A DNA stretch of 64,000 bases from Cellulomonas sp. ES6 (lineage in GTDB: Bacteria > Actinomycetota > Actinomycetes > Actinomycetales > Cellulomonadaceae): the NCBI RefSeq assembly GCF_030053835.1, contig NZ_CP125655.1:2356001-2420000 (forward strand), given 5' to 3'. The position numbers and the translations under genes were made by a program. Below the pieces are notes generated by a model. That model made no database searches. It was not told where the DNA came from and saw only the letters and a program-made list of their open reading frames with translations. Positions 8,863 through 17,269 of this stretch are shown piece by piece (position 1 is the first letter of the stretch; the number at the start of each line of letters is the position of its first letter).

Positions 8863-9946
8863 TCTCGCCGCGGATGAACTTCTCCACGAGCTCCCGGCCG
8901 TACTGGTCCTCGTGCTGGACCGGCGGGGACTTCATGAAGTAGGTCGACGCCGACAGGATCGGGCCGCCGATGCCGCGGTCCTTCGCGATCTTCGCGGCGC
9001 GGACCGCGTCGATGATGATGCCGGCCGAGTTCGGGGAGTCCCAGACCTCGAGCTTGTACTCGAGGTTCAGGGGCACCTCGCCGAACGCGCGACCCTCGAG
9101 GCGCACGTACGCCCACTTGCGGTCGTCGAGCCAGGCGACGTAGTCCGACGGGCCGATGTGGACGTTGCGGTCGTCCTTCTTGCCGGCCAGCGGCCCGTCC
9201 TCGAGGTTCGAGGTGACGGCCTGCGTCTTGGAGATCTTCTTGGACTCCAGGCGCTCGCGCTCGAGCATGTTCTTGAAGTCCATGTTGCCGCCGACGTTCA
9301 GCTGGTACGTGCGGTCCAGGATGACGCCGCGGTCCTCGAACAGGCGGGCGAGCACGCGGTGCGTGATGGTCGCGCCGACCTGGGACTTGATGTCGTCGCC
9401 GACGATCGGCACGCCGGCCGCCTCGAACTTCGCGGCCCACTCGGGGTCGGACGCGATGAACACGGGCAGCGCGTTGACGAAGGCGACGCCCGCGTCGATG
9501 GCGGCCTGGGCGTAGAACTTGTCGGCCTCCTCGGAGCCCACCGGCAGGTAGGAGACGAGCACGTCGACCTTCGCGTCCTTGAGCGCCTGGACGACGTCCA
9601 CGGCCTCCGCGTCGGACTCCTCGATGGTCTGGGCGTAGTACTTGCCGATGCCGTCGAGGGTCGGGCCGCGCTGGACGGTCACGCCGAGCGGCGGGACGTC
9701 GGCGATCTTGATGGTGTTGTTCTCGGACGCGACGATCGCCTCGGACAGGTCGAACCCGACCTTCTTGGCGTCGACGTCGAACGCGAGCACGAACTCCAGG
9801 TCGGAGACGTGGTAGTCCCCGAACTGCACGTGCATGAGGCCCGGCACCTTGGTGCCCGGCTCGGCGTCGGCGTAGTAGTGCACGCCCTGGACCAGCGACG
9901 AGGCGCAGTTACCCACGCCCGCGATCGCAACGCGGATGGCAGTCAT
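8852..9946 (-). CDS. ino1: Inositol-3-phosphate synthase
   Basis: 364 residues. Converts glucose-6-phosphate to 1L-myo-inositol-1-phosphate with NAD. In actinobacteria this feeds mycothiol and phosphatidylinositol synthesis. The Rossmann motif [14 protein letters not shown] opens the protein. Family signatures [24 protein letters not shown] and SNLEDG are present, and length matches actinobacterial Ino1. Its ATG overlaps the stop of padR by ATGA, so the two are co-transcribed from the padR promoter and presumably follow its PadR-type operator. Confidence 0.95.
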   Translation of the reverse strand: MTAIRVAIAGVGNCASSLVQGVHYYADAEPGTKVPGLMHVQFGDYHVSDLEFVLAFDVDAKKVGFDLSEAIVASENNTIKIADVPPLGVTVQRGPTLDGIGKYYAQTIEESDAEAVDVVQALKDAKVDVLVSYLPVGSEEADKFYAQAAIDAGVAFVNALPVFIASDPEWAAKFEAAGVPIVGDDIKSQVGATITHRVLARLFEDRGVILDRTYQLNVGGNMDFKNMLERERLESKKISKTQAVTSNLEDGPLAGKKDDRNVHIGPSDYVAWLDDRKWAYVRLEGRAFGEVPLNLEYKLEVWDSPNSAGIIIDAVRAAKIAKDRGIGGPILSASTYFMKSPPVQHEDQYGRELVEKFIRGEIER

Positions 9947-10599
9947 CCTCGCTCCTTCTGAGGGGGTTGTGCCGCGACGATGGAGTCATCCTCGACAGCG
10001 TTCGTGCGGGTGGCGGCCGGGTGGCCGTCGCCCTGGGGACGGGCGCCGCGGTTGCTGCGCTCGTGGTCGATGAGGTCGTCGAGCCAGCGCACCTCGCGCT
10101 CGACCTGCTCGAGCCCGTGGCGCTGGAGCTCGAGGGTGTACTCGTCCATGCGGACGCGGGTCCGGGTGACGGACTCGCGGATCGTCTCCAGCCGCTCGGT
10201 GAGCCGGGTGCGCCGGCCCTCGAGGATCCGCAGCCGCGTCTCGGCGTCGGTCTGCCCGAAGAACGCGAACCGGAAGCCGAAGTTCTCGTCCTCCCACGCG
10301 GCCGGGCCGGAGGAGGCCAGCACGTGCTGGAACTGCTCCTTGCCCTCGGCGGTGAGCTGGTAGACGATCCGGGCGCGCTTGCCGGCGAGGCCGTGCGCGG
10401 GTGCCTGCTGCGGGTCGGACCCCGCGATGAGGCCGCGCGCGACGAGCGACTTGAGCGCCGGGTAGAGCGACCCGTAGGACAGCGCGCGGAACGAGCCGAG
10501 CAGCAGGTTGAGCCGCTTGCGCAGCTCGTACCCGTGCATCGGGGAGTCGTGGAGCAGGCCGAGGATCGCGGACTCGAGCACGTCGGACTTGGCGCGCAC
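9943..10599 (-). CDS. PadR-family transcriptional regulator
   Basis: 218 residues. The N-terminal winged helix has [23 protein letters not shown] and [12 protein letters not shown], the standard PadR signatures. A long C-terminal coiled dimerisation helix (roughly residues 130-185) ends in a disordered tail. The GTG start has GGAGGG upstream (minus strand) at proper distance. A perfect 23-bp palindrome overlaps its promoter, so it probably represses itself and the translationally coupled ino1. The padR-ino1 pairing is common in actinobacteria; the inducing ligand is unknown. Confidence 0.92.
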   Translation of the reverse strand: MRAKSDVLESAILGLLHDSPMHGYELRKRLNLLLGSFRALSYGSLYPALKSLVARGLIAGSDPQQAPAHGLAGKRARIVYQLTAEGKEQFQHVLASSGPAAWEDENFGFRFAFFGQTDAETRLRILEGRRTRLTERLETIRESVTRTRVRMDEYTLELQRHGLEQVEREVRWLDDLIDHERSNRGARPQGDGHPAATRTNAVEDDSIVAAQPPQKERG

Positions 10600-10627
10600 C
10601 GGACCCTCCTCCCGCTCGTTCGCACGA

Positions 10628-10650
10628 CGATGTATCGAACTGATACATCG
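10628..10650. promoter_or_regulatory. PadR-type operator
   Basis: CGATGTATC and GATACATCG are perfect 9-bp arms around a 5-base spacer. This contains the ATGT...ACAT ends described for PadR sites. It lies directly downstream of the padR -10 box, over the start of transcription, where a bound dimer would block initiation. Confidence 0.8.
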
Positions 10651-10653
10651 GGG

Positions 10654-10683
10654 AGCCTAGGGCGATCCGGGCGATCCGGGCAA
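10654..10683 (-). promoter_or_regulatory. padR-ino1 promoter
   Basis: Minus-strand -35 TTGCCC (10678-10683) and -10 TAGGCT (10654-10659) with an 18-bp spacer containing the tandem GGATCGCCC. The -10 abuts the operator at 10628-10650. Confidence 0.72.
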
Positions 10684-10942
10684 GAGCGACGTCACGGCCG
10701 GCGCGTCGGGGACCCCCGATGCGGTGGTTCCCGCGCGGCTCACGTGCTCCGCGGGGCCGGTGCTGCGAGGATCCTCGTCGGGTCGGGAAGCCCAGCGGCA
10801 GGCCTCGTGGCGATCACGTGAAGGTCCGCGGGCCCGGGGGACCCCGCCCAGGGCCGACCCCACCGGCTCGCGCATACTGATCCGGGCCCGGCCGGCTCCT
10901 GCCGCTCGACGCCCCCTCACCGGTCCACAGGAAGGCAGTGCG
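10684..10942. other. Spacer between padR promoter and PBP gene
   Basis: No gene is supported here. The only signal I see is a possible -10, CATACT at 10873-10878, for the penicillin-binding protein gene; no matching -35 is evident. An open frame from 10724 would extend the PBP, but it lacks a ribosome site and has non-conserved content. Confidence 0.4.
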
Positions 10943-13339
10943 TTGGCAGGCTCGACCCGACGGTCCTCGACCGCCCCCGCGCGGACGTCGCCGCGCGGCG
11001 GTGCGTCCCGGACCGCGGCCACCGGCACCGCCCGGGGCGGCGGCCGGCGGCGGATCATCGACTACCCGCGCCGGGGCTACCGCGGCCTGCACCGCTGGCT
11101 GCCCTCGTGGCGGTTCGTGGTCGGCAGCATCCTCGCCCTCGTCTTCCTGTGCCTCGGCCTCGCGGTCGCGGCCTACGCGCTCACCGACGTGCCCGCCCCG
11201 GACGACTTCGCCGAGGAGCAGGCCTCGACCGTCTACTACTCCGACGGCACCGAGCTCGGGACGTACCAGGGGCCGAACCGGAACCTCGTCGACTACGAGG
11301 ACCTCCCGGAGTACATCGGGCAGGCCGTGGTCTCCGCCGAGGACAAGACGTTCTTCGAGAACCAGGGCATCGACCTGCGCGGCATGGCGCGCGCCCTCAT
11401 CAACAACGTGACCGGCGGCGAGACGCAGGGCGCCTCGACGCTGACCCAGCAGTACGTCGAGCGCTACTACGTCGGCCAGACGACGACGGACTACCTCGGC
11501 AAGGCCAAGGAGGCCCTGCTGGCGATCAAGATCGCGCAGACGGAGACCAAGGAGCAGATCCTCGGCCGCTACCTCAACACGATCTACTTCGGCCGCAACG
11601 CCTACGGCATCGACGCCGCCGCCCAGGTGTACTTCGGCAAGCCCGCCGCCGAGCTCGACCTCTCGCAGTCCGCGATGCTCGCCGGGCTCATCCCGTCACC
11701 GAACAACTGGGACCCCGCCGTCAGCCCCGAGAAGGCCGAGCAGCGCTGGAACTACGTCCTCGACGGCATGGAGCGCGACGGCTACGTCACCGAGGCCGAC
11801 CGCGACGCGCTGACGTTCCCCGAGACGATCCCCTACGAGCGCAGCGACCGGCTCGCCGGCCCCAACGGGTACCTGCTCGAGTACGTGACGCAGGAGCTCA
11901 CCGCCACGGGCTCGATCACCGAGGAGATGCTGCAGCGCCGCGGCCTGCGCATCACGACGACGATCCAGCGGCCGGTGCAGGACCAGGCCGTCGCGTCGGT
12001 CGAGAAGCTCCGCAGCGGCGGGCTCTCCGACGGCGAGAGGCCCGCCGACGCGCTCAAGGTCGGCATCGTGTCGGTGGACCCGACCACCGGCGCGATCGTC
12101 TCGATGTACGGCGGCCCGGACTTCCTGGCCGACCAGATCAACCGCGCCACCCGCGGCAAGGCCCAGGCCGGCTCCACGTTCAAGCCGTTCACGCTGATCG
12201 CGGCCCTGGAGAACGGCAAGGCGCTCACCGACACCTACCAGGGCTACTCGCCGCAGGAGTTCGACGGCTGGAAGGTCAACAACTTCGGCTTCCAGGACTT
12301 CGGCACGATCGACCTGGTCAAGGCCACGGAGCAGTCGGTGAACACCGTGTACGCCCAGCTCAACCTCGAGATCGGGCCGGAGAAGACCGCCGACGTCGCC
12401 GAGCGCGCCGGCGTCACCTCGCCCGTCAACGCGCTGCCGTCGAACGTGCTCGGCACCGACGACGTCAGCCCGCTCGACATGGCGTCCGCGTACGCGACCA
12501 TCGCCTCGCAGGGCACCTACCACAAGCCCTACATGGTCGCGGAGGCCACCTACCCGGACGGCGACGTCGCGTACTCGGGCCAGACCCAGCCGACGCAGCC
12601 GTTCGACGCCGGCGTCATGGCCGACACCACCTACGCGATGACCCAGGTGGTCCAGGCCGGCTCGGGGTCGACGTACATCAAGCCGATCGGCCGCGACATC
12701 GCGGGCAAGACGGGCACCTCGAGCGACAACAAGTCGGCGTGGTTCGTCGGCTTCACGCCGCAGCTGTCCACCGCCGTGGCGCTCAGCCAGGTCGGGGAGA
12801 ACGGCAAGGACGTCGCCGAGATCACGCCGTGGGGCGGCGTGACGCAGGTGACGGGGTCCACGTGGCCGGCCGCGCTGTGGGCCGACTACATGACGCCGGT
12901 GCTCCAGCTCGACAACTACTCGACGCCGACGCCGTTCCCCCCGCGGGCGAACGTCAACGCCGACCGCCTCCCCACCGCGCCGCCGACCACGGAGGCGCCG
13001 GTCGAGACGCAGGCACCCGAGCCGGAGCAGCCCTCGACTGTGCCGGTGCCCGACGGCCTCGTCGGCATGCTGTCCGGCGACGCGCAGGCCGCGATCGTGA
13101 ACGCGGGTCTCGTGCCGGCGGTCAAGGAGGTGTTCGACGCGTCCCCGGTCGGCACCGTCCTCGCGGCGAGCCCGGGACCGGGCGCCCAGGTGGCGCCCGG
13201 GTCGACCGTGACGCTGCGCGTGTCGAAGGGGCCGAAGCCGCAGGAGCCGCCCGCGACGCAGGAGCCGCCGCCCGGCAACGACCCCGAGCCGAGCGAACCG
13301 CCTGCCGGCGACGCCGCGGGCGATCCCGCCGGCGGCTGA
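10943..13339 (+). CDS. Bifunctional penicillin-binding protein (transglycosylase/transpeptidase) with PASTA domain
   Basis: 798 residues from a TTG start; AGGAAGG lies about 8 bases upstream, and no ATG/GTG is in a better place. A basic cytosolic tail is followed by one membrane anchor ([22 protein letters not shown]). Next is the GT51 transglycosylase domain ([23 protein letters not shown]), then the transpeptidase domain with STFK (active Ser), SVN and KTGTSS. A single PASTA domain (about VPDGLVGML to LRVSKG) and a Pro/Glu-rich tail close it. It polymerises and cross-links peptidoglycan; PASTA domains bind muropeptides. It belongs to the ponA-like class A PBPs. Confidence 0.95.
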   Translation: MAGSTRRSSTAPARTSPRGGASRTAATGTARGGGRRRIIDYPRRGYRGLHRWLPSWRFVVGSILALVFLCLGLAVAAYALTDVPAPDDFAEEQASTVYYSDGTELGTYQGPNRNLVDYEDLPEYIGQAVVSAEDKTFFENQGIDLRGMARALINNVTGGETQGASTLTQQYVERYYVGQTTTDYLGKAKEALLAIKIAQTETKEQILGRYLNTIYFGRNAYGIDAAAQVYFGKPAAELDLSQSAMLAGLIPSPNNWDPAVSPEKAEQRWNYVLDGMERDGYVTEADRDALTFPETIPYERSDRLAGPNGYLLEYVTQELTATGSITEEMLQRRGLRITTTIQRPVQDQAVASVEKLRSGGLSDGERPADALKVGIVSVDPTTGAIVSMYGGPDFLADQINRATRGKAQAGSTFKPFTLIAALENGKALTDTYQGYSPQEFDGWKVNNFGFQDFGTIDLVKATEQSVNTVYAQLNLEIGPEKTADVAERAGVTSPVNALPSNVLGTDDVSPLDMASAYATIASQGTYHKPYMVAEATYPDGDVAYSGQTQPTQPFDAGVMADTTYAMTQVVQAGSGSTYIKPIGRDIAGKTGTSSDNKSAWFVGFTPQLSTAVALSQVGENGKDVAEITPWGGVTQVTGSTWPAALWADYMTPVLQLDNYSTPTPFPPRANVNADRLPTAPPTTEAPVETQAPEPEQPSTVPVPDGLVGMLSGDAQAAIVNAGLVPAVKEVFDASPVGTVLAASPGPGAQVAPGSTVTLRVSKGPKPQEPPATQEPPPGNDPEPSEPPAGDAAGDPAGG

Positions 13340-13378
13340 CCACCCCCGGGGCCGTACCGCGCGGCCCTCGGGAACCGG

Positions 13379-13384
13379 TAGACT
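13379..13384 (+). promoter_or_regulatory. -10 box of the rpsF-ssb-rpsR-rplI operon
   Basis: TAGACT, matching the consensus used elsewhere in this window. A 114-base leader follows before rpsF. No clear -35 is visible. Confidence 0.6.
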
Positions 13385-13385
13385 G

Positions 13386-13445
13386 GTGCGCTGCTGTGCC
13401 CACCCGGCGTCGCCGATCGACGCCGGTGCGGACGCAGCGACGCAC
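13386..13445 (+). ncRNA. Structured 5' leader of rpsF (candidate S6:S18 autoregulatory RNA)
   Basis: The leader folds into one long hairpin. The outer stem pairs GTGCGCTGC (13386-13394) with GCAG and CGCAC (13434-13445), leaving a CGA bulge. The inner stem pairs CGGCGTCG (13405-13412) with CGACGCCG (13418-13425) around a 5-base loop, extended by CAC/GTG. Ribosomal proteins S6 and S18 are known to bind a bulged hairpin in rpsF leaders of many bacteria. Whether this one is that motif is inference from position and shape. Confidence 0.45.
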
Positions 13446-13498
13446 GACACCCTCCTGCCACGGAACGACCGTGGCCGCCGAGACCAGAGGAGGTGGGT

Positions 13499-13792
13499 AT
13501 GAGCCTGCGTCAGTACGAGATCATGATCATCCTCGACCCCGACATCGAGGAGCGCACGGTCGCTCCGTCCCTCGACAAGTACCTGTCGGTCGTCAAGACC
13601 GACGGTGGCTCCGTCGACAAGGTGGACATCTGGGGCCGTCGCCGCCTGGCGTACGACATCAAGAAGAAGTCCGAGGGCATCTACGCCGTCGTCGACTTCT
13701 CCTCGACGCCGGACACCGCCAAGGAGCTGGACCGCCAGCTCGGCCTCAACGAGGCCGTCCTCCGCACGAAGGTGCTCCGCCAGGACGCCTGA
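13499..13792 (+). CDS. rpsF: 30S ribosomal protein S6
   Basis: 97 residues. [16 protein letters not shown] and [20 protein letters not shown] are family signatures, and the length is normal. ATG chosen at 13499 with AGAGGAGG just upstream; an in-frame GTG at 13493 lies inside that ribosome site. First gene of the operon with ssb, rpsR and rplI. Confidence 0.97.
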   Translation: MSLRQYEIMIILDPDIEERTVAPSLDKYLSVVKTDGGSVDKVDIWGRRRLAYDIKKKSEGIYAVVDFSSTPDTAKELDRQLGLNEAVLRTKVLRQDA

Positions 13793-13875
13793 GAGCTGTC
13801 AGACCGCGCGCGTACCGTCCCCGAGCAGGGGCGGCACCGCCCGAGACGAGCATTCGACGAGAACGAGGAGCTGGC

Positions 13876-14400
13876 ATGGCTGGTGACACCACCATCACGG
13901 TGATCGGGAACCTGACCGCCGACCCCGAGCTGCGGTTCACCCCGTCCGGGGCCGCGGTCGCGAACTTCACCGTGGCGTCCACGCCGCGCACGTTCGACCG
14001 CCAGAGCAACGAGTGGAAGGACGGCGACACGCTGTTCCTCCGCTGCTCGATCTGGCGGGAGGCGGCGGAGAACGTCGCCGAGTCGCTCACCAAGGGCACC
14101 CGCGTCATCGTCAGCGGCCGGCTGGTCCAGCGGTCGTACGAGACCCGCGAGGGCGAGAAGCGCACGGTCTACGAGCTGCAGGTCGACGAGGTCGGCCCGT
14201 CGCTCCGCTACGCCTCGGCCAAGGTCACCCGGACCCAGCGGTCCGGCGGTGGCGGCGGCTTCAGCGGCGGCGGTGGCGGCGGTGGCGGCTTCAACCAGGG
14301 CGGCGGCTTCAACGGCGGCGGCCAGGCCGCGCAGGACGACCCGTGGGCCACGCCCGCGGGCGGCGGCGCGGGCGGCTACTCCGACGAGCCCCCGTTCTGA
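13876..14400 (+). CDS. ssb: Single-stranded DNA-binding protein
   Basis: 174 residues. The N-terminal OB fold ([42 protein letters not shown]) spans about 110 residues. A Gly-rich spacer with runs of up to eight glycines follows, then the acidic DDPW and C-terminal DEPPF tip that recruits repair and replication partners. Ribosome site GAGGAG upstream. Sits between S6 and S18 as in most bacteria. Confidence 0.97.
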   Translation: MAGDTTITVIGNLTADPELRFTPSGAAVANFTVASTPRTFDRQSNEWKDGDTLFLRCSIWREAAENVAESLTKGTRVIVSGRLVQRSYETREGEKRTVYELQVDEVGPSLRYASAKVTRTQRSGGGGGFSGGGGGGGGFNQGGGFNGGGQAAQDDPWATPAGGGAGGYSDEPPF

Positions 14401-14458
14401 TCGACCTCTGAGGCACCGGCGGGCCCACGCCCGTCCGTGCCCGCACAGCACACCCCAT

Positions 14459-14482
14459 CCCGGGGCATGGCAACGCCCCGGG
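14459..14482 (+). other. Intra-operon hairpin before rpsR
   Basis: CCCGGGGC and GCCCCGGG form a perfect 8-bp stem with an 8-base loop, 27 bases before the rpsR ATG. It could be an attenuator or an RNA-processing stem adjusting S18/L9 output relative to SSB. Confidence 0.4.
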
Positions 14483-14509
14483 CTCCAGACGTAGAAGAGG
14501 AGCACCACG

Positions 14510-14746
14510 ATGGCCAAGGCCGTTGTCCGGAAGCCCAAGAAGAAGCAGAACCCGCTCAAGGCGGCGAAGATCGAGTCGGTCGACTACAAGGACACCGCCC
14601 TGCTGCGGAAGTTCATCTCCGACCGCGGGAAGATCCGCGCCCGCCGCGTGACCGGCGTGTCCGTCCAGGAGCAGCGCGCGATCGCGCGGGCCGTCAAGAA
14701 CGCCCGCGAGATGGCGCTCCTGCCGTACTCGTCGTCGGCGCGCTGA
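14510..14746 (+). CDS. rpsR: 30S ribosomal protein S18
   Basis: 78 residues, basic. Contains [22 protein letters not shown] and [17 protein letters not shown], diagnostic of bS18. No Cys residues, so it is a zinc-independent type. The ATG follows GAAGAGGAG. Confidence 0.97.
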   Translation: MAKAVVRKPKKKQNPLKAAKIESVDYKDTALLRKFISDRGKIRARRVTGVSVQEQRAIARAVKNAREMALLPYSSSAR

Positions 14747-14760
14747 GAAGGAGCACGAAG

Positions 14761-15210
14761 ATGGCCAAGCTCATCCTGACCCACGAGGTCACGGGTCTCG
14801 GCGCTCCCGGTGACGTCGTCGACGTCAAGGACGGGTACGCCCGGAACTACCTGGTCCCCCGCGGCCTCGCGACCACCTGGTCGAAGGGCGCCGAGAAGGA
14901 GATCACGCAGATCCGCCGTGCCCGCAAGGCCCGCGAGATCGAGACCCTCGAGGAGGCGCGCGCCGTGCGTGACTCCCTCCAGGGCAACCCGGTGACCGTG
15001 ACGGCGAAGGCCGGCGAGTCCGGCCGCCTGTTCGGCGCCATCACGACCGCCGAGATCGCCGACGCGGTGAAGGCCGCCGGCGGCCCGTCGATCGACCGCC
15101 GCAAGGTCGAGGTCGCGCAGCCGATCAAGGCGACCGGCGAGTACGAGGTGCAGGTCCGCCTGCACGCCGAGGTCTCCGCGAAGCTGACCGTCAAGGTCGT
15201 CGCGGCCTGA
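14761..15210 (+). CDS. rplI: 50S ribosomal protein L9
   Basis: 149 residues. Starts [31 protein letters not shown]; the bL9 signature [13 protein letters not shown] is intact. A long connecting helix and a C-terminal domain ([13 protein letters not shown]) follow. It starts 15 bases after rpsR and is the last gene of the operon, before a strong hairpin. Confidence 0.97.
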   Translation: MAKLILTHEVTGLGAPGDVVDVKDGYARNYLVPRGLATTWSKGAEKEITQIRRARKAREIETLEEARAVRDSLQGNPVTVTAKAGESGRLFGAITTAEIADAVKAAGGPSIDRRKVEVAQPIKATGEYEVQVRLHAEVSAKLTVKVVAA

Positions 15211-15223
15211 CCCAGCACCACCC

Positions 15224-15259
15224 GCACGCCCCGTCCCGGTCCGCCGGGGCGGGGCGTGC
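15224..15259 (+). terminator. Terminator after rplI
   Basis: GCACGCCCCG pairs with CGGGGCGTGC (10 bp), with an inner CCCGG/CCGGG stem. It begins 13 bases after the rplI stop. Confidence 0.8.
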
Positions 15260-15319
15260 GTGCGTCCGGGGGCGGACGGGATCCGTCCCGCGGGGGAGGT
15301 CGGGGCCCGGCGCGCTCGG

Positions 15320-15325
15320 TAGCGT
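15320..15325 (+). promoter_or_regulatory. -10 box of a leaderless promoter
   Basis: TAGCGT followed by six bases and then the ATG at 15332, implying a leaderless transcript for the small membrane protein. Confidence 0.5.
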
Positions 15326-15331
15326 CGCGGG

Positions 15332-15628
15332 ATGAGCGAGCAGCCACCCCCGCCCGCGCCGGCGGGCGACGACGAGGACTCGGGCAACCCGAACGCCGCG
15401 TTCCTGCCGATCGGGATCGTGTTCCTGGTCCTCGGGCTCGCCGGCCTGGCGAACGACTCCATGCGGGCGTCGGCGTTCGCGTTCCTGCCCGTCGGGATCG
15501 TCTTCATGGTCCTGAGCATCCGCTCGGCGGCGCCGGGGGCGGCCGCGTCCGGCGGACCCGCCGCGCCGGCCGGACCCGAGGCGCACAGGCCCGACGAGCC
15601 CGACGGGCCCGACGTCACGCCCCGGTGA
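15332..15628 (+). CDS. Small two-helix membrane protein
   Basis: 98 residues. An acidic Pro-rich N-terminus precedes two hydrophobic segments built as a repeat: AFLPIGIVFLVLGLAGLA and AFLPVGIVFMVLSI, joined by NDSMRASAFA. A disordered tail follows. The two near-identical helices suggest internal duplication. No family recognised. Its stop overlaps the convergent MATE gene by 14 bases. Confidence 0.78.
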   Translation: MSEQPPPPAPAGDDEDSGNPNAAFLPIGIVFLVLGLAGLANDSMRASAFAFLPVGIVFMVLSIRSAAPGAAASGGPAAPAGPEAHRPDEPDGPDVTPR

Positions 15629-16931
15629 CCATCCACCGCTCGCCGCGGGCGCGCAGCCCGGTGGTCACCGCCCGCGCCAGCATGAACACCCCGGCGAACG
15701 CCGCCCACAGCCACGCGAGCCCCGCCCAGCCCTCCGGCGCCCACGCCCGGACGGCCAGCGCGACCGGGACGTAGACCGCGAGCGTCACCAGCCCGGCCCC
15801 CGCGAGGAACCGGCCGTCGCCCGCCCCGATCAGCACACCGTCCAGCACGAACACCCAGCCGGCCATCGGCATGAGCACCGCGGCGACGACCAGCGCGACC
15901 GTCACCGCGTGCCGCACCTCGGGGTCCGACGTGAACGCCGCGGACAGCCACCACCCCAGCCCCCCGGTGACGGCGCCGAGCACCACCCCGGCGCCGACGC
16001 CCCACTGCAGCGTGCGGCGCAGCAGGGACCGCACGAGCGGCACGTCCGCGGCCCCGAGCGCGTGCCCGACGAGCGCCTGGGCGGCGATGGCCAGCGCGTC
16101 GAGCGCGAACGCCACGAACCCCCACACGGCGTTGACCACCTGGTGCCCGGCCAGCGCCACGGGGCCGAGGCCGGTCGCCACCCAGACGGTCAGCAGGATC
16201 GCCGCGCGCAGCGACAGCGTGCGCAGCAGCAGCGGCGTGCCGGTGCGGGCGCCGGCGAGGATGCCGCCCGCCGCGGGCCGCAGGGACGCCCCGGCGGCCC
16301 GGGCGCCGCGGACGACGACGAGCACGAGGGCGGCGCCCATCGCGAGCTGGGTGATCGCCGTGCCGAGCCCCGACCCCGCGATGCCCAGCCCGGCCCCGTA
16401 GACGAGCACGGCGTTCAGCACGGCGTTGACGGCTGCCCCGGTGCCGGCCACCACGAGCGGCGTGCGGGTGTCCTGCAGCCCGCGCAGGGCGCCGGTCGCG
16501 GCGAGGACGAGCAGCATCCCGGGGAGGCCGGGCGCGGAGGCGCGCAGGTACGCCACGGCCTGGTCGGCGACGTCCCCCGTGGCACCGAGCGCGCCGACCG
16601 CCCACGGCGCGAGGACGAGCACCGCCGCCGCGAGCACCACGCCCAGGCCGCCGCCGAGCCACAGCCCGTCGACGCCGACCTGCAGCGCCCCCGCGCGGTC
16701 GCCGGCGCCGAGCCGCCGGGCGACGACCGCCGTCGTCGCGTACGCCAGGAACACGCACAGCCCCACGACGGTGACCAGCAGCGTCGACGCCAGCGAGAGG
16801 CCCGCGAGCTCGGTCGTCCCCAGCCGTCCGACGATCGCCGAGTCGACGAGCACGAACAGCGGCTCGGCGACGAGCGCCCCCAGCGCCGGCACGGCGAGCG
16901 CGAGGATCTGACGGTCGACGGTGGACAGCAT
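15615..16931 (-). CDS. MATE family efflux transporter (DinF-like)
   Basis: 438 residues with 12 hydrophobic segments in two homologous halves. The opening DRQILALAVPALGALVAEPLFVLVDSAIVG is the classic DinF-type MATE N-terminus. Exports cationic compounds using a Na+ or H+ gradient; substrate unknown. I prefer ATG 16931. The alternative GTG at 16973 would put 14 poorly conserved residues on DNA that carries a DnaA-box-like 9-mer. Confidence 0.9.
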   Translation of the reverse strand: MLSTVDRQILALAVPALGALVAEPLFVLVDSAIVGRLGTTELAGLSLASTLLVTVVGLCVFLAYATTAVVARRLGAGDRAGALQVGVDGLWLGGGLGVVLAAAVLVLAPWAVGALGATGDVADQAVAYLRASAPGLPGMLLVLAATGALRGLQDTRTPLVVAGTGAAVNAVLNAVLVYGAGLGIAGSGLGTAITQLAMGAALVLVVVRGARAAGASLRPAAGGILAGARTGTPLLLRTLSLRAAILLTVWVATGLGPVALAGHQVVNAVWGFVAFALDALAIAAQALVGHALGAADVPLVRSLLRRTLQWGVGAGVVLGAVTGGLGWWLSAAFTSDPEVRHAVTVALVVAAVLMPMAGWVFVLDGVLIGAGDGRFLAGAGLVTLAVYVPVALAVRAWAPEGWAGLAWLWAAFAGVFMLARAVTTGLRARGERWMVTGA

Positions 16932-16965
16932 GTGTCCGAGGCGTGAAATCCGGCCCAACTTCGTC

Positions 16966-17118
16966 CTGTCCACATCGGTTCACGGCGTTTGCGCCGGTGA
17001 GAACGTCCTGGTCGCGGGCCTGTCCGGCCTCATCCACACCTGTGTCCACGACCTGTGGACAGTCACCCGGTGCGTGTCCACAGCCTTCCACACCCTCGCC
17101 CACACCCCCTGTGGACGA
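16966..17118. promoter_or_regulatory. Cluster of DnaA-box-like 9-mers upstream of dnaB
   Basis: Within 153 bp there are CTGTCCACA (16966-16974), TCATCCACA (17030-17038), GTGTCCACG (17042-17050), CTGTCCACA on the minus strand (17054-17062), GTGTCCACA (17074-17082), CCTTCCACA (17084-17092) and TCGTCCACA on the minus strand (17110-17118). Each differs by one to three bases from the actinobacterial DnaA box TTGTCCACA or the general TTATCCACA. They end just before the dnaB -35. Confidence 0.65.
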
Positions 17119-17123
17119 CTCGC

Positions 17124-17153
17124 TTGCCGCTCCCCTCCGGTCGCGCCTAGCCT
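17124..17153 (+). promoter_or_regulatory. dnaB promoter
   Basis: -35 TTGCCG (17124-17129), 18-bp spacer, -10 TAGCCT (17148-17153). This leaves a leader of about 110 bases before the GTG start. Confidence 0.65.
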
Positions 17154-17269
17154 CGCGTCGGCGCGCGAACCGTCCGGGTGTCCGCCGTCCTGCCGGGGGT
17201 GTCGGTGGCAGGCGGTAGAACGGGAGTTCGGCGGGGCGTGGGCGACGACATGAAGGCGGGGCGGGGCGC

